In this document: one piece after another, positions 18,854-20,574 of the stretch
Layout of the letters: each line of letters opens with the position of its first letter
How positions within the stretch are numbered: the stretch's first letter is position 1
Assembly: GCA_910592205.1 (NCBI GenBank)
Contig: CAJVPJ010000625.1
Location: 1-20,574, forward strand
DNA: 20,574 nt
Direction: 5' to 3'
Origin: Paraglomus occultum
Taxonomy: Eukaryota; Glomeromycota; Glomeromycetes; Paraglomerales; Paraglomeraceae
Made by a program: the position numbers and the translations under genes
The notes under the pieces: model-generated
What the model was told of the DNA's origin: nothing
The model's input: only the letters and a program-made list of their open reading frames with translations
Databases searched by the model: none

Positions 18854-18911
18854 GTAAGTGATCATGATTGTTTCATCTAACGACAAAGTAATACTATGAA
18901 TTAATATCTAG
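18854..18911 (+). other. Likely spliceosomal intron
   Basis: This 58-base segment begins GTAAGT, has ATCTAAC as a branch site about 30 bases before its end, and ends ATCTAG. Length and signals are typical of fungal introns. Splicing it out produces a TAA across the junction, so either the gene ends here or the copy is dead. Confidence 0.55.
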
Positions 18912-20083
18912 AATCGAACGATAATTCGTTTGCTATTGGAATACGCTGTCTCGTAACTCAACATGACTGTTCGACTGCGCAAATCTCCTTAGGCTATGGA
19001 CGCCGTTTGATCACTTGTTAGCACCGCACTTAAGCTTGTGAACCAACGGATGACAATGCTGTATGCTAACAAAATCGGGTTGGAAAAAAGACGAACGGAT
19101 TCAAACACAGTTTCATATGGGCTACGTTTCTGCGTAAAAGTACAGAAGGCAAGTTCGGAGGCCGAATAAATTGTTTCAGCCATCGGGATACTCGCTTACT
19201 TATGGGACGGATTATGGTATTTAGAGTAACCATTCATGTCGCAATCGCGGTATTTCTTTTGTCGATTGTTAGGAATTCGTCTCGGTTATTTGTTCTTTGC
19301 TCTAATTCTCTTCTTCTTTTCTATAGATCGAGAAATTGCCTTATAAAGACAGAACACTTTATTCAAAACTCGGCTTTATGGTGGTCCTGGTCGCATGTAG
19401 GGATGGGACATAACCGGTGATGGAAATTCAAAGTGTCGAAAGTGAGAGTGCAGTTACATGATGACACGTTCGCCATTTTTTGCCGTCAACTAGTGAGTAT
19501 AGATTTCTTGCCCCGAATGCTTAAAGCAATACACCAATATGTTCAGTTTGGGTAACAGATGGTCGATTTGAATATTGGTCTTACAGCGTTACCTTGTTAT
19601 GGGAAATATCCGATTTATTCAGGCAAAACGAGCAGACTTGGGAAAGTTTCAGGTCGGAATACTTCCTCGATTTGCGCGATATAGAACATATCACCGAAAG
19701 GTCTAGATTCAAAAACAACGATGCGTGAATGTTACCCCTGGCTAGATTTTGTTCAGACTCTCGGCCAGAGGTTAGGAATGGTGACGCAGACCAAAAACTA
19801 TTTCGCACAGTCGATATGATATCGGCATCTGTGGTTGACACACTCGTGTACGGCAATTTATTTCGGTAGATCGATCATTCATACTACCAGCGATGTTTAC
19901 AAGACCGGACAGGTATGGAATCTGCCTTTTACTGTTAACGGGGTTCAGTGTCGGACTTCTTACCGTCCGTTGTTTCGTGATGGGGTTAGTAGGATAATTG
20001 CTTGCAGAAGTCATGAAACGGTCATTACATCTATCAAGGCTACAAACAACATTGTATCAATGTCAAAATGGAATAAAATTTGA
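18912..20083 (+). pseudogene. Unidentified degraded coding block, 3' part
   Basis: After the intron one frame runs to the TGA at 20081-20083 with few stops: TAG 19019, TAA 19031 and 19067, TGA 19418, then one TAA, one TAG and one TGA. Its longest open run, 19070-19417, includes a hydrophobic stretch (MVFRVTIHVAIAVFLLSIV) that could span a membrane. The last run (19820-20083) contains VYKTGQVWNLPFTVNGVQC. Other frames are also locally open and look coding, notably 19530-19733 with RFEYWSYSVTLLWEISDLF, so frameshifts or introns are likely. No family was recognised. Base composition is visibly richer in G and C, with more CG dinucleotides, than the flanking DNA. Confidence 0.35.
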
Positions 20084-20574
20084 ACAATAATTGAAAGCAG
20101 TGTCAGCGGAGCTCGAATGTAGCTACGCATTGTTTATCCAGGAACGATCAGCATCAACTCTTTACTATTTTCACAAAGATTACGTTGTATTTTTTATAAC
20201 ATATTCAAATGATCTACCCCGGCAAAGATAGCTAGTCTAGTAGGAGACGCGCACAATTTTATTTCCGTATCTTTTTACCTCAGCCCCAATATATTCAATT
20301 TATTTAACGGGAGAGGAGCAAAACTTCGAATTATATGCTTATTCAGAGGACGTTGGGTCGCTATAACTAATATTGTAGACTGACTTTAATAATTTATACG
20401 AACAGAACTAATTTCTGCCTTTATAATCCGAACTACATCTCTTTCTTACTCCTCGTCAACATCCGACAAGCTCAAATCTGATAAGGGAGGTAACTGGTGA
20501 GAATAATTTCTTGGTTTGGGCAGACTCCCAGTAGGCAAGAGCGTACTAGAATATTTACTCTCCTTCTCGAGACG
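20084..20574. other. Terminal stretch, no gene seen
   Basis: AT-rich sequence continues to the window edge. I see no open frame with family features. A gene may begin beyond the edge. Confidence 0.4.

Noticed and set aside
18989-19856. Minus-strand frames rich in Ser/Leu/Arg
   Set aside because: They mirror acidic and lysine-rich plus-strand frames and show no motifs; treated as shadows.
18000-20083. Ciliate-type code (TAA/TAG=Gln) for the block
   Set aside because: The F-box and barwin-like genes in the window end normally in TAA and have no internal stops, so the host uses the standard code. TGA and frameshifts are also present in the block, which fits decay better.

Overview
The window looks like nuclear DNA of a filamentous fungus, most likely an early-diverging one (Mucoromycota in the broad sense). 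The reasons are AT-rich, low-density sequence, short introns with GTAAGT donors, a single-exon F-box protein, a small secreted double-psi beta-barrel (barwin/RlpA-like) protein, and many decayed DNA transposons. The assignment is an inference; there is no rRNA or housekeeping marker here.

Layout. From 1 to about 7,770 the DNA is gene-poor: one F-box gene on the minus strand (1948-2754), a doubtful two-exon minus-strand candidate (4663-5079), and simple repeats. From 7,773 to 9,506 lie two short non-autonomous transposons of Ginger/integrase type. The first (7773-8359) has long inverted repeats and still carries the end of an integrase-like protein with a CXC zinc motif. The second (9118-9506) has perfect 27-bp inverted repeats, a 4-bp target duplication (GTAA) and a tRNA-Asp-like cloverleaf inside. 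From 10,801 to 14,330 are two diverged copies of a roughly 600-bp element with pogo-like ends. One copy is interrupted by a 90-bp palindromic mini-element, half of which also sits beside the first Ginger element. Between these copies is the spliced barwin-like gene (12435-12946). At 15759-16361 is a secreted Thr-rich repeat protein with a cysteine-knot-like tail.

From 16.4 kb onwards the sequence changes character. At 16741-17507 is a purine-rich coiled-coil reading frame. It becomes long and coherent only if TGA is read as tryptophan (seven TGA against one TGG), and it also has four TAA/TAG codons and one frameshift in an A tract. This is best explained as a decayed gene from a Mollicute, such as the mycoplasma-related endobacteria of these fungi, now in fungal DNA; a mitochondrial or plasmid source is the alternative. 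From about 18.0 to 20.08 kb is a broken plus-strand coding block with two credible introns and no product I can recognise.

The genes do not form a pathway. The two secreted proteins may act at the cell surface or towards a partner organism. Most of the rest is transposon debris and horizontally or anciently derived coding relics.
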